Source: Candidatus Saccharibacteria bacterium UBA6175
GTDB taxonomy: Bacteria > Patescibacteriota > Saccharimonadia > Saccharimonadales > Saccharimonadaceae
Length of the DNA: 64,000 nt
Direction: 5' to 3'
NCBI GenBank assembly: GCA_002422915.1
Contig: DITV01000004.1
Span: 141,890 to 205,889 of the forward strand
Every line of letters begins with the position of its first letter. Position 1 is the stretch's first letter. Of the stretch, positions 8,457 through 20,112 are shown piece by piece. The notes beneath the pieces were generated by a model. It was not told the DNA's origin. It did no database searches and saw only the letters and a list, made by a program, of their open reading frames with translations. The position numbers were made by a program, and so were the translations under genes.

Positions 8457-10148
8457 CTATATCTCAACAAGATCCTTTGCTGATACCACAGCCTCTATTC
8501 CGTTTAGTGTATTATTCTCCGTCCTGAAGTACCACTGGTTATCCAGCAGAATTTTGCTCGAAAACTTAATTGTCCTGTTACGCTCTAGTGTGTCGTAAAT
8601 TTGGTTACTGTATGGATTGAATCTAAGCGAAGATCTGCTTAGCTTTAGTTCTCGAGGATTCTCAAATGGCTCAAAGCAGGCGCTTCTCAAATCTGAAGCT
8701 ACAAAAAAGATGTTTGTAGACTCTCTCTGCTGATCTTGAAAATACCATACACCATTAACAAGCGTCTTTCTTGTGACAAAGTAAGTACCCGGAGCAGAAA
8801 CACCCGTGACGGAACCCGCTGTTGGGTCTGTGAGGTCTATGGCTGAGTTTGAGCAGAAGTTGCGTGGACCGTCAAGCGCAACAGGCATAAAGCCAGAAGT
8901 AAAGCGAGAGTGGATACCGACATCCTGAGAGTTATTCTTGTTGAATTCAGTTCGGTAATACAAGTTCCCGTTAATAGTAATCTCTTCGACAACCCTTACT
9001 GAGGTGCCTTTCTTCAGCTCACCACCAACGGATGTACGTGATGCAGGGTGTGACCTGTTGGCGTCTACTGTAATCGTGACCCACCTCGGCTCAATCGGAG
9101 TGTAGGGTATTTCTTCAAGGTCTTGCTGGGGTATTGCAAAAAGCCCTCCGTCATTGTTATTAAACTCTGTTCTCAAGTACCACTTACCAAGCACCTCTAT
9201 TTTATCGATGAATCTGAGCTGTCTTCCAACTTGAAAAGTTTCACCAACGCCGCTAAGTGTCATTACATCTACTTTTTGTGCCCCGTCTCTTTTCACCTGC
9301 ATCCACCTTGGCCTAGTCAGGGTCTCAAAGTTGTTATAATACGTCGGCCCAAACCAAGAGGTAAAGAAAAGATAAAAATTCCTATTGCCATATGCGCCGC
9401 AGGCGGCACTACCCCACCCTGCATCTAGTGAGGCCTGATTTGGCTGATAGGGAGTGTAGTTGTAGAGTGCCTGAGTTGCCCTGTTTTGGATGTTGACAAT
9501 GCTACCACCACAAGATGTGTTTGGGCTGAACTGTATGTAGTTGTTGCCCACAACATAAGGCGTGAACCAAGTTGGGCTCTGGTTCATGATTGCTCTGAAC
9601 ATTCTTGCTGACCAGGTGAGTTGGTTGGTAAGGCCAAAATACTGTTCATCACATGGCGCAGTATCAGGGCATCCGTATCCGGTTGCTGTTCGGTATTGTG
9701 AAGACCCAGGAATAGGCCAGTCGTCTGTTATAAGACTCTGCTCCTTCTGGAGCAATACAATCAGAACCTGTGGGTTTATAGAGAACTGTTGCGACACTTC
9801 GTATATGATCTGAGATGCACGTTTACCGTTTTCGCTAAAGTCTCGCAAGCAGGTGAAGGGCGGTGAGTAACCTCTTGCTGCCGCCCATTGCGCCCTAGTG
9901 CCACCACCAAATTCAGACGGTTTAGTACCAAAAGTATCACAGATGGGTACACGCGCCTCAAGAAAAGCCTGTATCTGTTGTGCACTCATGGTGTCCTTGT
10001 TTGTAAAAACGGTATCGTCCATGATGCGACCTGCTTGAAATCCAATTACTGGGTTTGCACTAACTGGTGTGAATAGCAGAAGACTCAAGAAGAAAGAGGA
10101 TGTGATCAGTAGGGTGCTGCCTAGGTATATTTGCTTAATAGTTATCAT
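8457..10148 (-). CDS. Secreted surface protein: lysozyme-like N-terminal domain plus four SH3-like repeats
   Basis: A 563-residue exported protein with a signal peptide at residues 1-31 (basic start, hydrophobic core, cleavage after PVSA). Residues of about 45-275 hold a conserved cysteine-containing region with SAQQIQAFLEARVP, INPQVLIVLLQKEQSLI and YFGLTNQLTWSARMF. The Glu in LQKEQSL is placed like the catalytic Glu of lytic transglycosylases, but this is inference. The rest comprises four units of about 65 residues, each centred on a W/Y-Y-F/L-RTE or related motif (KWYLRTEFN, NLYYRTEFN, VWYFQD, QWYFRTEN), resembling SH3-like or GW wall-binding repeats. A peptidoglycan hydrolase or adhesin is likely. 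The small anchored gene upstream is probably co-transcribed (7-base gap). Confidence 0.6.
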   Translation of the reverse strand: MITIKQIYLGSTLLITSSFFLSLLLFTPVSANPVIGFQAGRIMDDTVFTNKDTMSAQQIQAFLEARVPICDTFGTKPSEFGGGTRAQWAAARGYSPPFTCLRDFSENGKRASQIIYEVSQQFSINPQVLIVLLQKEQSLITDDWPIPGSSQYRTATGYGCPDTAPCDEQYFGLTNQLTWSARMFRAIMNQSPTWFTPYVVGNNYIQFSPNTSCGGSIVNIQNRATQALYNYTPYQPNQASLDAGWGSAACGAYGNRNFYLFFTSWFGPTYYNNFETLTRPRWMQVKRDGAQKVDVMTLSGVGETFQVGRQLRFIDKIEVLGKWYLRTEFNNNDGGLFAIPQQDLEEIPYTPIEPRWVTITVDANRSHPASRTSVGGELKKGTSVRVVEEITINGNLYYRTEFNKNNSQDVGIHSRFTSGFMPVALDGPRNFCSNSAIDLTDPTAGSVTGVSAPGTYFVTRKTLVNGVWYFQDQQRESTNIFFVASDLRSACFEPFENPRELKLSRSSLRFNPYSNQIYDTLERNRTIKFSSKILLDNQWYFRTENNTLNGIEAVVSAKDLVEI

Positions 10149-10155
10149 CGTCAGG

Positions 10156-10701
10156 CTACCTTGTTAGGGTTATCTCTTTTGTTTCGCTTATGCTCGATAT
10201 GGATCCATTGTCAAAGCTGACATTAACTGATAGTACGCCATCCTCCAGCGAGTCAATTGCAATATCAAAACCGCGACACGTTGACGAGGAAGGACCGGCC
10301 TGTACCGGAGCTTCGCGACTAATTACAACCGTCTCGCCCCTTTTTACAGAAAGTGTACAAGTACCTTCATTAAAGACACCCTGAATGAGAGACCTTACCC
10401 TTAGTGCGCCGTTTACGACTGACGTAGACGTAATTGTCACTGAAGTGTCTTGTTGCTCACCTGGATTTGGCTTCTCCCCCAGGTCCTGCTTATCTGCGTC
10501 TATGGTTGGTGGTATATCTTCACCCGGGGCTGGAGTGGGCTGCGTGGGACTTGGCTGCTCAAGGGGGGGTTGATTGCCCCCCTCACCAAAGAAGCTTGTA
10601 AGTGCAAGAGACGATAAAACGACAATTGAAATCGCGACTACTGACGCAACGAGTATGAAGAGTCTTTTTTTGATTAATTTCTTTTTATTTTTAATTTTCA
10701 T
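10156..10701 (-). CDS. Membrane-anchored protein with proline-rich linker, unknown function
   Basis: A 181-residue protein I do not recognise. It has a very basic N-terminus (MKIKNKKKLIKKR), one membrane segment at about residues 14-34, and a Pro/Thr/Gln-rich spacer at about 42-85. The last 95 residues are predicted beta-rich with two cysteines, possibly an Ig-like or CARDB-like fold. The topology suggests the C-terminal domain is displayed outside on a stalk. It precedes the lysozyme-like secreted protein by 7 bases on the same strand, so the two may act together at the wall. No active-site motif is visible. Confidence 0.55.
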   Translation of the reverse strand: MKIKNKKKLIKKRLFILVASVVAISIVVLSSLALTSFFGEGGNQPPLEQPSPTQPTPAPGEDIPPTIDADKQDLGEKPNPGEQQDTSVTITSTSVVNGALRVRSLIQGVFNEGTCTLSVKRGETVVISREAPVQAGPSSSTCRGFDIAIDSLEDGVLSVNVSFDNGSISSISETKEITLTR

Positions 10702-10791
10702 CTAACATAATTATAGTCTTTAGCAACACCCTGTGTCAAACTACACAGCTAGATAGGGCGCTAATGCGTCTAAAGTGTTAAAATAGTAGCA

Positions 10792-12819
10792 ATGAACAAA
10801 TTCAAAAAAGATATTACAGTAATTGTACCCTGCTACAATGTCGAAAATTATCTAGAGAAGTGCCTATATTCTCTTGTGCGTCAGTCATTTAATAGTTTAG
10901 AAGTTATTATGGTTGAAGACTGTTCAACTGATGGTACGAAAAAAATTGTTCGTAGGTACGAAAAAAAGTACGAAAACTTCCATGCCATATATAATCAAAA
11001 AAATGGTGGATTAGGTAACGCCCGCAACGTCGGTATTGCCGCAGCAAAGTCAGAGTTTATTGGATTTCTTGATTCCGACGACTGGCTACCCGAAAACTTT
11101 TTAGAAGAGATGTATGAAACATTAGTTTCGAATGACGCTGACATTTCAATGTGTGACGTTTACTTAAGGTATGATGACACCTCCAGGGATCGTCGTATCC
11201 TGGCATACAACGGCAAACCTGATAAACGTGGACTTATTAATACTGGCTTAGCGGCTACTTCGAGCGCAAAGCTCTTTAAAGCGAAGCTATTTAACGATTT
11301 TCAGTATCCCGTCGGAATAGTAAACGAGGATATTCCGGTCACGCTTGCGATGTTGATCAAGTATAAGGTTGCGTACACTGATAAAACGCACTTTAGCTAC
11401 TATCAAAGACACGGTTCTATTCAAAATGGACAGGTGACTAAAAAAAGGCTCGATGTCTTCATTGCGCTTTCTCTTCTAAGAAAAAATGTGGGAGGAAAGA
11501 TAGATAAAAAGTTGTGGGATGCAATTGTTTGGCAACAGGTTTTTGCCGTGTACCTCTATGTGTTTCCTCGTGCTAAGGGTGTTTTTGCGCGGAAGGGTTT
11601 GATAAAGGATTTTTACAATGCATGTAAAGAGCATGGAATTAAAATCAGTCCAAGAAATCCAGGTTTTATCAAATACCTAAAGGACAATAAGATCGATAAT
11701 ATTTATGGCCAGAGAGTCGTTAAGAGCCTGAATAATCGAAGATTTTTCATTGCAAGCGTGCTTATGGGTCTTTATGCACTTATCCAGAATCACATTAGTT
11801 TCGTGAGGTTGGCGGTATGGCTCCTTAGACAGATGAAGCATACTTTCTTTCACCCGGTCGATTCTATAAGAAGGTTATCTTCTAGACTAAAGACCTTTTC
11901 ACGCCGTAAAGTTGTGATTAAAAAGGCAGTCACTATGGATAATCTTATCGATGCCGCGATTCGTCAAAGTAAGAAACATTCCGACGACCCTGTTTCAGTT
12001 ATTATTCCAAACTATAACTACGAGAGGTACATGCTTCAGCGGGTCTATAGCATCCTTTATCAAAAAGAGAAGATCGGGGAGATTATTCTGCTCGACGACA
12101 ATTCAACCGATGGTAGTGTCGCTCTCGCAAGACAGATTAAAAAAGCAATTGGCCGGCATGTGACGGTAAGACTGATCAACAATAAAGTAAACAGGGGCAC
12201 ATTTTCGCAGTGGGAGCTGGGATTTAATATGGCAAAACATTGGTTAGTATGGATAGCCGAAGCCGACGACTACTCAAGCAAGCTTTTTCTTTCAGCCGCG
12301 CTCAAACCTATGAAAGTAAACAACAACGTCGTTATTAGCTATGTCAACACTGGGTATATTAACGAGAAAGGTCTACTGATTGGTGATGTCAGGAATGATA
12401 TTGACTACCAGAAAACGGGACACTGGAACAGTAGCTATGTAAATAACGGACTAGAGGAGGCAAGGCAGTATTCTTATGCCAACAACACAATCGCAAACGT
12501 TTCTTCGGTAGTATTTCGTAAACGAGACGACATCAATTATGAAGAGCTTTTTGCAGATTGTAGGCAATATAGACAGGCGGGAGATTGGCTAATGTATGTA
12601 AACTACATGCTATATGGGGATGTTGCATACACAGATAGAGTTCTTAATTACTACCGTGTGCACGGTGCCAATGTATCTTCAAATACAAAAGCTCATGATC
12701 ACATTAACGAGATACTCGAAATCCACAGAAAATTGACAGAAAAACTCGCCCTAAGCCCTGCTCACAAAAGAAAAATGGCAAAGAGAATTCAGACCTTGAA
12801 GAAGGCCTGGTCAGCCTAG
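10792..12819 (+). CDS. Dual-domain family 2 glycosyltransferase
   Basis: A 675-residue protein carrying two GT-A domains. The first (about residues 6-240) begins ITVIVPCYNVENYLEKCLYS with MVEDCSTDGT and FLDSDDWLPE, resembling polymerising capsule or teichoic acid transferases. The second (about 400-640) begins VSVIIPNYNYERYMLQRVYS with LLDDNSTDGS and WIAEADDYSS. A basic 100-residue linker joins them. Two domains may add alternating sugars or make two linkages. A TAAAAT -10 box (10779-10784) ends 7 bases before the ATG, predicting a leaderless message. The gene is divergent from the two exported-protein genes. Confidence 0.85.
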   Translation: MNKFKKDITVIVPCYNVENYLEKCLYSLVRQSFNSLEVIMVEDCSTDGTKKIVRRYEKKYENFHAIYNQKNGGLGNARNVGIAAAKSEFIGFLDSDDWLPENFLEEMYETLVSNDADISMCDVYLRYDDTSRDRRILAYNGKPDKRGLINTGLAATSSAKLFKAKLFNDFQYPVGIVNEDIPVTLAMLIKYKVAYTDKTHFSYYQRHGSIQNGQVTKKRLDVFIALSLLRKNVGGKIDKKLWDAIVWQQVFAVYLYVFPRAKGVFARKGLIKDFYNACKEHGIKISPRNPGFIKYLKDNKIDNIYGQRVVKSLNNRRFFIASVLMGLYALIQNHISFVRLAVWLLRQMKHTFFHPVDSIRRLSSRLKTFSRRKVVIKKAVTMDNLIDAAIRQSKKHSDDPVSVIIPNYNYERYMLQRVYSILYQKEKIGEIILLDDNSTDGSVALARQIKKAIGRHVTVRLINNKVNRGTFSQWELGFNMAKHWLVWIAEADDYSSKLFLSAALKPMKVNNNVVISYVNTGYINEKGLLIGDVRNDIDYQKTGHWNSSYVNNGLEEARQYSYANNTIANVSSVVFRKRDDINYEELFADCRQYRQAGDWLMYVNYMLYGDVAYTDRVLNYYRVHGANVSSNTKAHDHINEILEIHRKLTEKLALSPAHKRKMAKRIQTLKKAWSA

Positions 12820-12827
12820 CTTGCGCC

Positions 12828-12862
12828 AAAAAGAAAGAGGCCGGGATGTTGCCATCCCGGCC
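12828..12862 (-). terminator. Rho-independent terminator after rmlA
   Basis: A perfect 10-bp stem (GGCCGGGATG at 12839-12848 with CATCCCGGCC at 12853-12862) has a 4-base loop. On the minus strand it is followed by a T-rich tract (complement of the A-rich 12828-12838). It ends the rmlB-rmlCD-rmlA transcript and also separates it from the convergent glycosyltransferase. Confidence 0.85.
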
Positions 12863-12882
12863 GGTGCAGAAGCACCCCCTTT

Positions 12883-13734
12883 CTACTTGACGAGGCGTTC
12901 GCCGTAGCCAGACTTCTTGAGCGGCCCGGCGAGCACCTTGAGCTGCTCGTGAGTGATGAAGCCCTGCTCAAAGGCCGTCAGCTCGGGGCTACCGAGCATC
13001 CGACCCTGGCGGTGCTGCATCACTCGGACGTACTCGGATGCGTCGGTCATCGAGTCGATCGTGCCAGTATCGAGCCAGACATCGCCGCGACCAAGAGTGG
13101 TGACCTTCAGCTTGCCGCGCTTCAGGTACTCCTCGTTGATGCTGGTGATTTCGAGCTCGCCACGTTCGCTCGGCTGAACGTTCTTGGCTATCTCGACCAC
13201 GTCGTTGTCGTAGAAGTACAACCCAACCACGGCGTAGTTGGATTTGGGGTGCGTGGGCTTCTCTTCGATCGAGAGAGCGTTCATGTTGTCATCGAACTCC
13301 ACCACGCCGTAGCGTTCGGGGTCGCTGACCTCATATGCGAACACAATACCACCCGCGGGATCGGTGCACTCCTGCAGCGAGTCGTCGAGCGACTCGCCGT
13401 GGAAGATGTTGTCACCTAGTACCAGCGCGACCTTGTCGTCACCGATGAACTTCTCACCGATGATGAAAGCTTGCGCCAGCCCGTCCGGAGACGGCTGCAC
13501 CTCGTATGACAGGTGGATACCCCAGTCGGACCCATCACCGAGCAGTCGCTCGAATGAATCGCGGTCCTGTGGCGTAGTGATGATCAGGATCTCCTTGATC
13601 CCCGCCGACATCAGCGTGGAAAGAGGGTAGTAGACCATCGGCTTGTCGTAGATGGGCATCAGCTGCTTGCTGATTCCCTTCGTGATTGGATGGAGCCGTG
13701 TGCCGGAACCTCCGGCAAGTATGATACCTTTCAT
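12883..13734 (-). CDS. rmlA: Glucose-1-phosphate thymidylyltransferase
   Basis: First step of dTDP-L-rhamnose synthesis, joining dTTP and glucose-1-phosphate. The 283-residue protein has the nucleotide-binding [20 protein letters not shown] (residues 8-27), [12 protein letters not shown], the metal-binding LGDNIFHG (about 105-112), [14 protein letters not shown] and [10 protein letters not shown], all diagnostic of RmlA. It is the last gene of rmlB-rmlCD-rmlA, 24 bases after rmlCD. Its third codon positions look markedly richer in G and C than in the two upstream genes, and it carries its own strong terminator, which suggests it was replaced or acquired separately. It should function normally: no key motif is missing. 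Confidence 0.95.
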   Translation of the reverse strand: MKGIILAGGSGTRLHPITKGISKQLMPIYDKPMVYYPLSTLMSAGIKEILIITTPQDRDSFERLLGDGSDWGIHLSYEVQPSPDGLAQAFIIGEKFIGDDKVALVLGDNIFHGESLDDSLQECTDPAGGIVFAYEVSDPERYGVVEFDDNMNALSIEEKPTHPKSNYAVVGLYFYDNDVVEIAKNVQPSERGELEITSINEEYLKRGKLKVTTLGRGDVWLDTGTIDSMTDASEYVRVMQHRQGRMLGSPELTAFEQGFITHEQLKVLAGPLKKSGYGERLVK

Positions 13735-13758
13735 GGAGTTTCCTTTCGGGGGTTTGTG

Positions 13759-15179
13759 TTAGCGTAGGTACTCTTCGAGCGCTTCGTCCCAAGGACGAGG
13801 CGTAAAGCCTGCGTTCTGTATTTTAGCAATATTTAGCGTGCTCTGTAAAGGTCGGGGAGAGACGAGCACCCCTTGTGTACTTTTTGCATCAATGAAATCC
13901 AGTGTTGATTGCGATCCAATTCGCTCTGGGTCGTGGCCGGTTAGCTCAAAGACTTTTTCGGCAAACTGCTTCCAGGTAATAGGCTCTCCGTCGTTTGACA
14001 GGTTATATGTTCCATAAGGAGCATTTGTTTCAAGTAGGTGTTTAATTCCCTTGGCGATATCTTCAGTGAATGTTGGCCTTCCGAGCTGATCATTAACAAC
14101 CGCTGGATCAACGCCTTTCTCTGCCAATGATGCCATGGTTCGGACGAAGTTGTTTCCGTCACCCACGACCCACGAGGTTCGCACGGTGTAGTGTCGGGGT
14201 ACGGTTGCTGCGGCGATGTCGCCTGCAGCCTTAGACTGTCCATACACACCCAGGGGCGAAAAGGGCTCGTCTTCGTCATGCTCTTTTTTGGTACCGTCGA
14301 ATACGTAGTCGCTTGAAACGTTCACGAGAGTAAGGTTGTTTTCAATTGCAACTCGCGCCAAGTGTTGGACGGCGGTTGCGTTTGCCGCCCATGCCTCGGC
14401 ACGACCTTCTGGAGTTTCGGCCAGGTCAACCTTTGTGTAGGCAGCAGCGTTAATGATTGCGCTATATTGTCGCCAGTTTCGACCCCCCCAACTCGACGGG
14501 TTGGCTATGTCGAAGGTTGAGCGGTCGACGAACTCGGCATCTGGGAATTCGATTTGGAGTGCTTTACCAAGCTGGCCGTTCGCTCCGGTGACAAGAATCT
14601 TTCGTGGCTTGACCGGCTCAATATCGGTGATAGCCGGGTGAACCTTGTCTTTATCTGACAATTCAGCGTCCTCAAGCGGAATAGGCCAGTCTATACCTGT
14701 TGTTTGATCGGCAAGATTCAAGAATGCGTAATCTGTATTCTCGGCAGACCAATGGTCATTAACCAAATAAGAATAGAGCGTGTTATCCTCAAGCACCTGG
14801 AAGGCATTTCCAACACCTCGAGGCACAAAGATCGCTTTTGAGGGATCCATTTCGAGCGTAAACACTTTTCCAAATGTGTCGCCCTCACGAAGATCTACCC
14901 ATGCACCAAAGATTCTCCCTGTACCTACCGCAACGTATTTGTCCCATGGCTCGGCATGAATCCCAGGGGTAACACCGGCTTTTTCATTGAATGACATATT
15001 GTTTTGCCGAGGACCGAAATCGGGCAAGCCAGCTGCAACCATCTTCTCTCGTTGCCAGTTTTCTTTAAACCAACCCCTGTTGTCACCGTGAACGGGGAGG
15101 TCTAGCCATACAAGGCCTGGGATATCCGTAGTGCGCAACTCAAGCGATTTGTTAAATTCTGGTCCGTTTCGTTCGGCCA

Positions 15180-15180
<1 letters not shown>
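13759..15180 (-). CDS. rmlCD: Bifunctional dTDP-4-dehydrorhamnose 3,5-epimerase / dTDP-4-dehydrorhamnose reductase
   Basis: Natural fusion of the third and fourth rhamnose enzymes in 473 residues. Residues of about 12-180 are the RmlC cupin: VWLDLPVHGDNRGWFKENW, FGPRQNNMSFNEKAGVTPGI and VFVPRGVGNAFQVLEDNT-type segments. After a short linker (VKPRK) residues of about 192-473 are RmlD: ILVTGANGQLGKALQ (NAD(P) binding), NAAAYTKVDLAE, VSSDYVFDGTK and YGQSKAAGD with the catalytic Tyr and Lys. The gene starts at the ATG sharing one base with the rmlB stop (TAATG). Fusion assures equal amounts of both activities. Confidence 0.95.
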
Positions 15181-16636
<1,456 letters not shown>

Positions 16637-18457
16637 ATGTGCGGCATCGTCGGATATGTAGGCAATAAACAGGCGCAACAATTTTTATCAGCCGGGCTTC
16701 GCCGCCTCGAGTATCGTGGCTACGACTCGGCGGGAGTAGTCACCCTTTCGAAAGATGGCAACGCAACGCTCCTTCGGGCGAAAGGTAAGGTTGCGGAGTT
16801 GGACGCGTTGATTGCAGCATCCGAAACGAAGGATTCCGTGGGTATTGGCCATACTCGCTGGGCCACACACGGAATGCCGTCGGTTGAGAACGCGCACCCG
16901 CACAAGGCCGGCGACATCTATCTGGTCCACAACGGGATTATCGAGAACTACAAAGAACTGAAACAAGAACTTTCAAGCCACACGTTTGTGAGTGAGACCG
17001 ACACCGAGGTGCTAGCCGCACTTATTAACTCGTTTTACGATGACAAGACCGAGCTCGTCGACGCGGTCGCTCAGTCGCTCAAGCTGGTAAAGGGAACCTA
17101 CGGGATTGCCGTCGTTTCATTGCGTGATCCATCACAGGTGGTCGTAGCTCGAGCTGGGAGCCCGTTAATTATTGGGGTTGGTGAAGATGAAACGCTCATT
17201 GCCAGTGACGCTTCGGCCCTTATTGGCCACACTTCCCAGGCGATCTACTTGAATGATGGTGAGCTAGCGGTGTGTCGCGCTGATGGCGTCGAGCTGCTTA
17301 ACCTCGCCGCTCAGCCAGTGTCGGCAAAAGTTGAAACGATTGAAGTCGACATGCAGGCGATTCAGAAGCAGGGCTATGACCACTTCTTAATGAAAGAGAT
17401 TAGCGAGCAACCTACGACGCTCGAATCGACTCTGCGTGGCCGTTTGGTGCTCGATGAGCAGCGAGTACAGCTTGGTGGCCTCAACATGACTCAGGAAGAG
17501 CTGCGTGCAATCGAGCACGTGACGATTATCGGCTGTGGCACCGCGTATTATGCCGGCCTTTTGGCATCCTACTATCTTGAGAAGCTGGTTGATGGCTTGA
17601 CGGTGGATGTAGCGGTTGCCTCTGAGCTAAGATACCGATCGTTTAACCTACCAAAGAACACCGTAGCGCTGGTGGTGTCTCAATCTGGTGAAACGGCTGA
17701 CACGTTGGCCTGTTTGCGTGAGATTAAGCAACGCGGCGTGAAAACTTTGGGAATTATAAATGCGGTTGGTTCGACGATTGCGCGTGAAGTCGACGGTGGC
17801 ATTTATGTGCACGCCGGCCCTGAGATTTCAGTGGCTAGTACAAAGGCGTTTACCTCTCAGGCCTCTGCCATGATCATGTTTGGACTACAGGTCGCTCAGG
17901 CCAAGGGTGCTGATCGGGAGATGACCGCACAGTTTGTGAAAGAACTGAGCCTACTCCCCGGCGAAATTAAGAAGGTGATTGAGACTAAGGCTGAAGAGAT
18001 AAAAGTACTTTCTGAGCGCTATGCTCACTTCGAGCACGCGCTCTTCTTTGGCCGCGACACACTGTTCCCTGTTGCGCTTGAAGGTGCCCTGAAGCTGAAA
18101 GAAATTTCATACATCCAGGCCGAAGGCTATGCGGCGGGTGAGCTGAAGCACGGTCCAATTGCACTGGTAGATGATCGCTTCTTTGAAGTTGCTTTACTTG
18201 CTGACAACTGGCTGCTCGATAAGAGCTTGAGTGCAGTAGCAGAAGTTAATGCTCGTGGCGGTCATGTGATTGCGATTACGAACAGCTCAGCACAGATCGA
18301 TGCTGAGGCGGTGATTAAAGTTGATACTGACCTCGACGTACTCGCACCAATTGTGTTGAATGTGGTTCAGCAACTGTTTGCTTATTATGTTGCCGTATCG
18401 AAGGGCAATGACGTCGACCAGCCGCGGAATCTCGCGAAAAGTGTGACGGTAGAATAG
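16637..18457 (+). CDS. glmS: Glutamine--fructose-6-phosphate aminotransferase
   Basis: Makes glucosamine-6-phosphate for peptidoglycan and amino-sugar glycans. The 606-residue protein is full length. The N-terminal nucleophile hydrolase begins MCGIVGYVG with Cys2 as the glutaminase nucleophile, followed by LEYRGYDSAG, GIGHTRWATHG and LVHNGIIENY. Two SIS domains follow, with VVSQSGETADTLACLRE (about residue 350) and ALEGALKLKEISYIQAEGYA (about 480). It ends PRNLAKSVTVE, the usual GlmS C-terminus. A GGAGG (16626-16630) precedes the ATG within the upstream gene. No glmS ribozyme is possible because the start abuts the preceding gene. Confidence 0.97.
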   Translation: MCGIVGYVGNKQAQQFLSAGLRRLEYRGYDSAGVVTLSKDGNATLLRAKGKVAELDALIAASETKDSVGIGHTRWATHGMPSVENAHPHKAGDIYLVHNGIIENYKELKQELSSHTFVSETDTEVLAALINSFYDDKTELVDAVAQSLKLVKGTYGIAVVSLRDPSQVVVARAGSPLIIGVGEDETLIASDASALIGHTSQAIYLNDGELAVCRADGVELLNLAAQPVSAKVETIEVDMQAIQKQGYDHFLMKEISEQPTTLESTLRGRLVLDEQRVQLGGLNMTQEELRAIEHVTIIGCGTAYYAGLLASYYLEKLVDGLTVDVAVASELRYRSFNLPKNTVALVVSQSGETADTLACLREIKQRGVKTLGIINAVGSTIAREVDGGIYVHAGPEISVASTKAFTSQASAMIMFGLQVAQAKGADREMTAQFVKELSLLPGEIKKVIETKAEEIKVLSERYAHFEHALFFGRDTLFPVALEGALKLKEISYIQAEGYAAGELKHGPIALVDDRFFEVALLADNWLLDKSLSAVAEVNARGGHVIAITNSSAQIDAEAVIKVDTDLDVLAPIVLNVVQQLFAYYVAVSKGNDVDQPRNLAKSVTVE

Positions 18458-18466
18458 CCCTAAAAT

Positions 18467-18490
18467 GAAAGACCCCCGATGGGGCCTTTC
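18467..18490. terminator. Hairpin between glmS and the convergent membrane-protein gene
   Basis: GAAAG (18467-18471) pairs with CTTTC (18486-18490) and enclosed CCCC pairs with GGGG. On the minus strand it is followed by ATTTTA. It lies between convergent genes and could serve either, but the T-run is modest. Confidence 0.55.
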
Positions 18491-18507
18491 GACTCTCCTT
18501 TCGGGGG

Positions 18508-18873
18508 TTAGGTTCTTGCTTTTGCAATTTTCTCGGTCCAGTGCAGGAGCGATTCTTCGAGTATGAATCGTTCGACCAGATGCGTTGCCCAGGCAAGGTA
18601 GATGAGTGCCGTGAGGCGAGTGCACAGCCGGAGCCAAGCGAGCTGATCAGGGGTGAATCCGATGAGTTCGACAGTTCCTGTCAGAAACACCACCACGGCG
18701 ATGTTGATCAGGACCATGGCGTACACGACACTACGAAACTCCTCGAACCGCTCGTGGGGTACGATACTTTCCTTAAGCGTGCGCATGGGATGCCGACGAC
18801 TCGTCCACAGGAACGACATCACCACACCCATGAGCACACTGTTTATCACAGAGAGTTCCAATAGAGACCACAT
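18508..18873 (-). CDS. Small three-helix membrane protein, unknown
   Basis: I do not recognise this 121-residue protein. It has hydrophobic segments at about residues 5-23, 48-70 and 82-100, separated by a basic cytoplasmic-type loop (WTSRRHPMRTLKES). The tail is charged. G/C-ending codons appear more frequent than in neighbouring genes and a hairpin lies just downstream, as for rmlA, suggesting acquisition. A phage holin-like or small multidrug-type protein could have such topology, but there is no motif to support either. Confidence 0.5.
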   Translation of the reverse strand: MWSLLELSVINSVLMGVVMSFLWTSRRHPMRTLKESIVPHERFEEFRSVVYAMVLINIAVVVFLTGTVELIGFTPDQLAWLRLCTRLTALIYLAWATHLVERFILEESLLHWTEKIAKART

Positions 18874-18946
18874 TTCGCTAGGTGCTCACACTTCGAGCAA
18901 CGAACTTACAAAGAGCAATACTAATGAAAACTATATCATAAAAAAT

Positions 18947-20077
18947 CTATTTAGCAATAGAGTCTTCAACGATCTTCTGCATCTTTGTCCTGAATAATCC
19001 CGCATCGAATCGTTTCGCTTTTCGGTGCATGGTTGCCGGAAGGAAGTTCATCGTCTCGAATCGTGTGATGGCTGCCGCCATACTTTCGACGCTTTGTTCT
19101 TCGAAGAACACCCCATTTTCGCCGTCTTGGACAATATCTAACGCCCCACCCTTTTTATAGGCAATCACTGGCATGCCGGCCGCGAGGGCTTCAACTGCGG
19201 CGATGCCGAAATCCTCTTCACCTGGGAACAAGAATCCTTTGGCGTGGTGAGCCAGGCGCACCAATTCATCGTCGCTGACCCGCCCGGTAAAGGTGACGGT
19301 AGGGCCGGCCAGTGACTTCAGTCGTTCCGTATCGAGGCCAGAGCCAACGACGGTTAACGGGACTTTCATTTTGTTGGCGGCTTCAATCGCCAGGTCGAAT
19401 CGTTTATAGGGGACGTGTCGGCCCCAAATGATGTAGCCGCTTCGCTCCGTTTTTGGTGGCGGGGTAAATCGCGAAACGTTGACCGGAGGTTGAACGACGG
19501 TGCTCGGTTTTTTGTAATAAGTCTTAATCCGTTCTTGGGTGACACTGGAGTTGGCGATACAGACGTCGATGCCTTGGACGGATTCGAGGTCGAGTTTGCG
19601 CATCTGTTTCACGAAGAAGGGGATAACCGGTCGAATAATTGGGGTGAGGAGGCCGAAGCTGAACTCATTTTTAAACTCTTCGTAATGGCTCCAGTAGTAG
19701 CGAATCGGGGTGTGGATGTAGGCGATATGGACTTGGCCAGGCTTGGTTTTGCGAACTGCCTTTGCTTCGGCGCTCGAGCTGCTGATAATAATATCGAACT
19801 CTGAGAGGTCGAGAGCACGGAAGGCCTTGGCACGTAGCGTTGGCCAGAGCACGTGCTTATAGCGCAGGAAGCCCGGAAGGCGACGTTGCAGGTAGGTGGT
19901 GCGTATATCGGCGTCTTTCAGCGCGGGAACGGCCTGGGCGTTATAGACCGACGTGTAGATAGGAGCCTTCGGGAATAGCTTGTGCAGTTCTTCAACGACC
20001 ACTTCGGCACCACCGGCAACGGTCAGCCAGTCGTGGACGATGGCAATCTTTGGGAAGGGTTTTTGGGAGTTCGGCAT
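18947..20077 (-). CDS. Family 4 glycosyltransferase, mannosyltransferase-like (WbaZ type)
   Basis: A GT-B glycosyltransferase of 376 residues transferring a sugar (often mannose) from a nucleotide donor. The N-terminus IAIVHDWLTVAGGAEVVVEE has the glycine loop, KPGQVHIAYIHTPIRYYW is typical of WbaZ-like proteins, and the donor site is GEEDFGIAAVEALAAGMPVI (E-x7-E motif). I place the start at 20077 because TATAAT (complement of 20085-20090) ends 7 bases before this ATG; the in-frame extension upstream would read through the promoter. The gene ends at 18947, clear of the small membrane gene. It belongs to the surface-glycan region. Confidence 0.9.
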   Translation of the reverse strand: MPNSQKPFPKIAIVHDWLTVAGGAEVVVEELHKLFPKAPIYTSVYNAQAVPALKDADIRTTYLQRRLPGFLRYKHVLWPTLRAKAFRALDLSEFDIIISSSSAEAKAVRKTKPGQVHIAYIHTPIRYYWSHYEEFKNEFSFGLLTPIIRPVIPFFVKQMRKLDLESVQGIDVCIANSSVTQERIKTYYKKPSTVVQPPVNVSRFTPPPKTERSGYIIWGRHVPYKRFDLAIEAANKMKVPLTVVGSGLDTERLKSLAGPTVTFTGRVSDDELVRLAHHAKGFLFPGEEDFGIAAVEALAAGMPVIAYKKGGALDIVQDGENGVFFEEQSVESMAAAITRFETMNFLPATMHRKAKRFDAGLFRTKMQKIVEDSIAK

Positions 20078-20112
20078 TGGGTCTATTATAGCGCGAGGCG
20101 ACAGATCCTGGA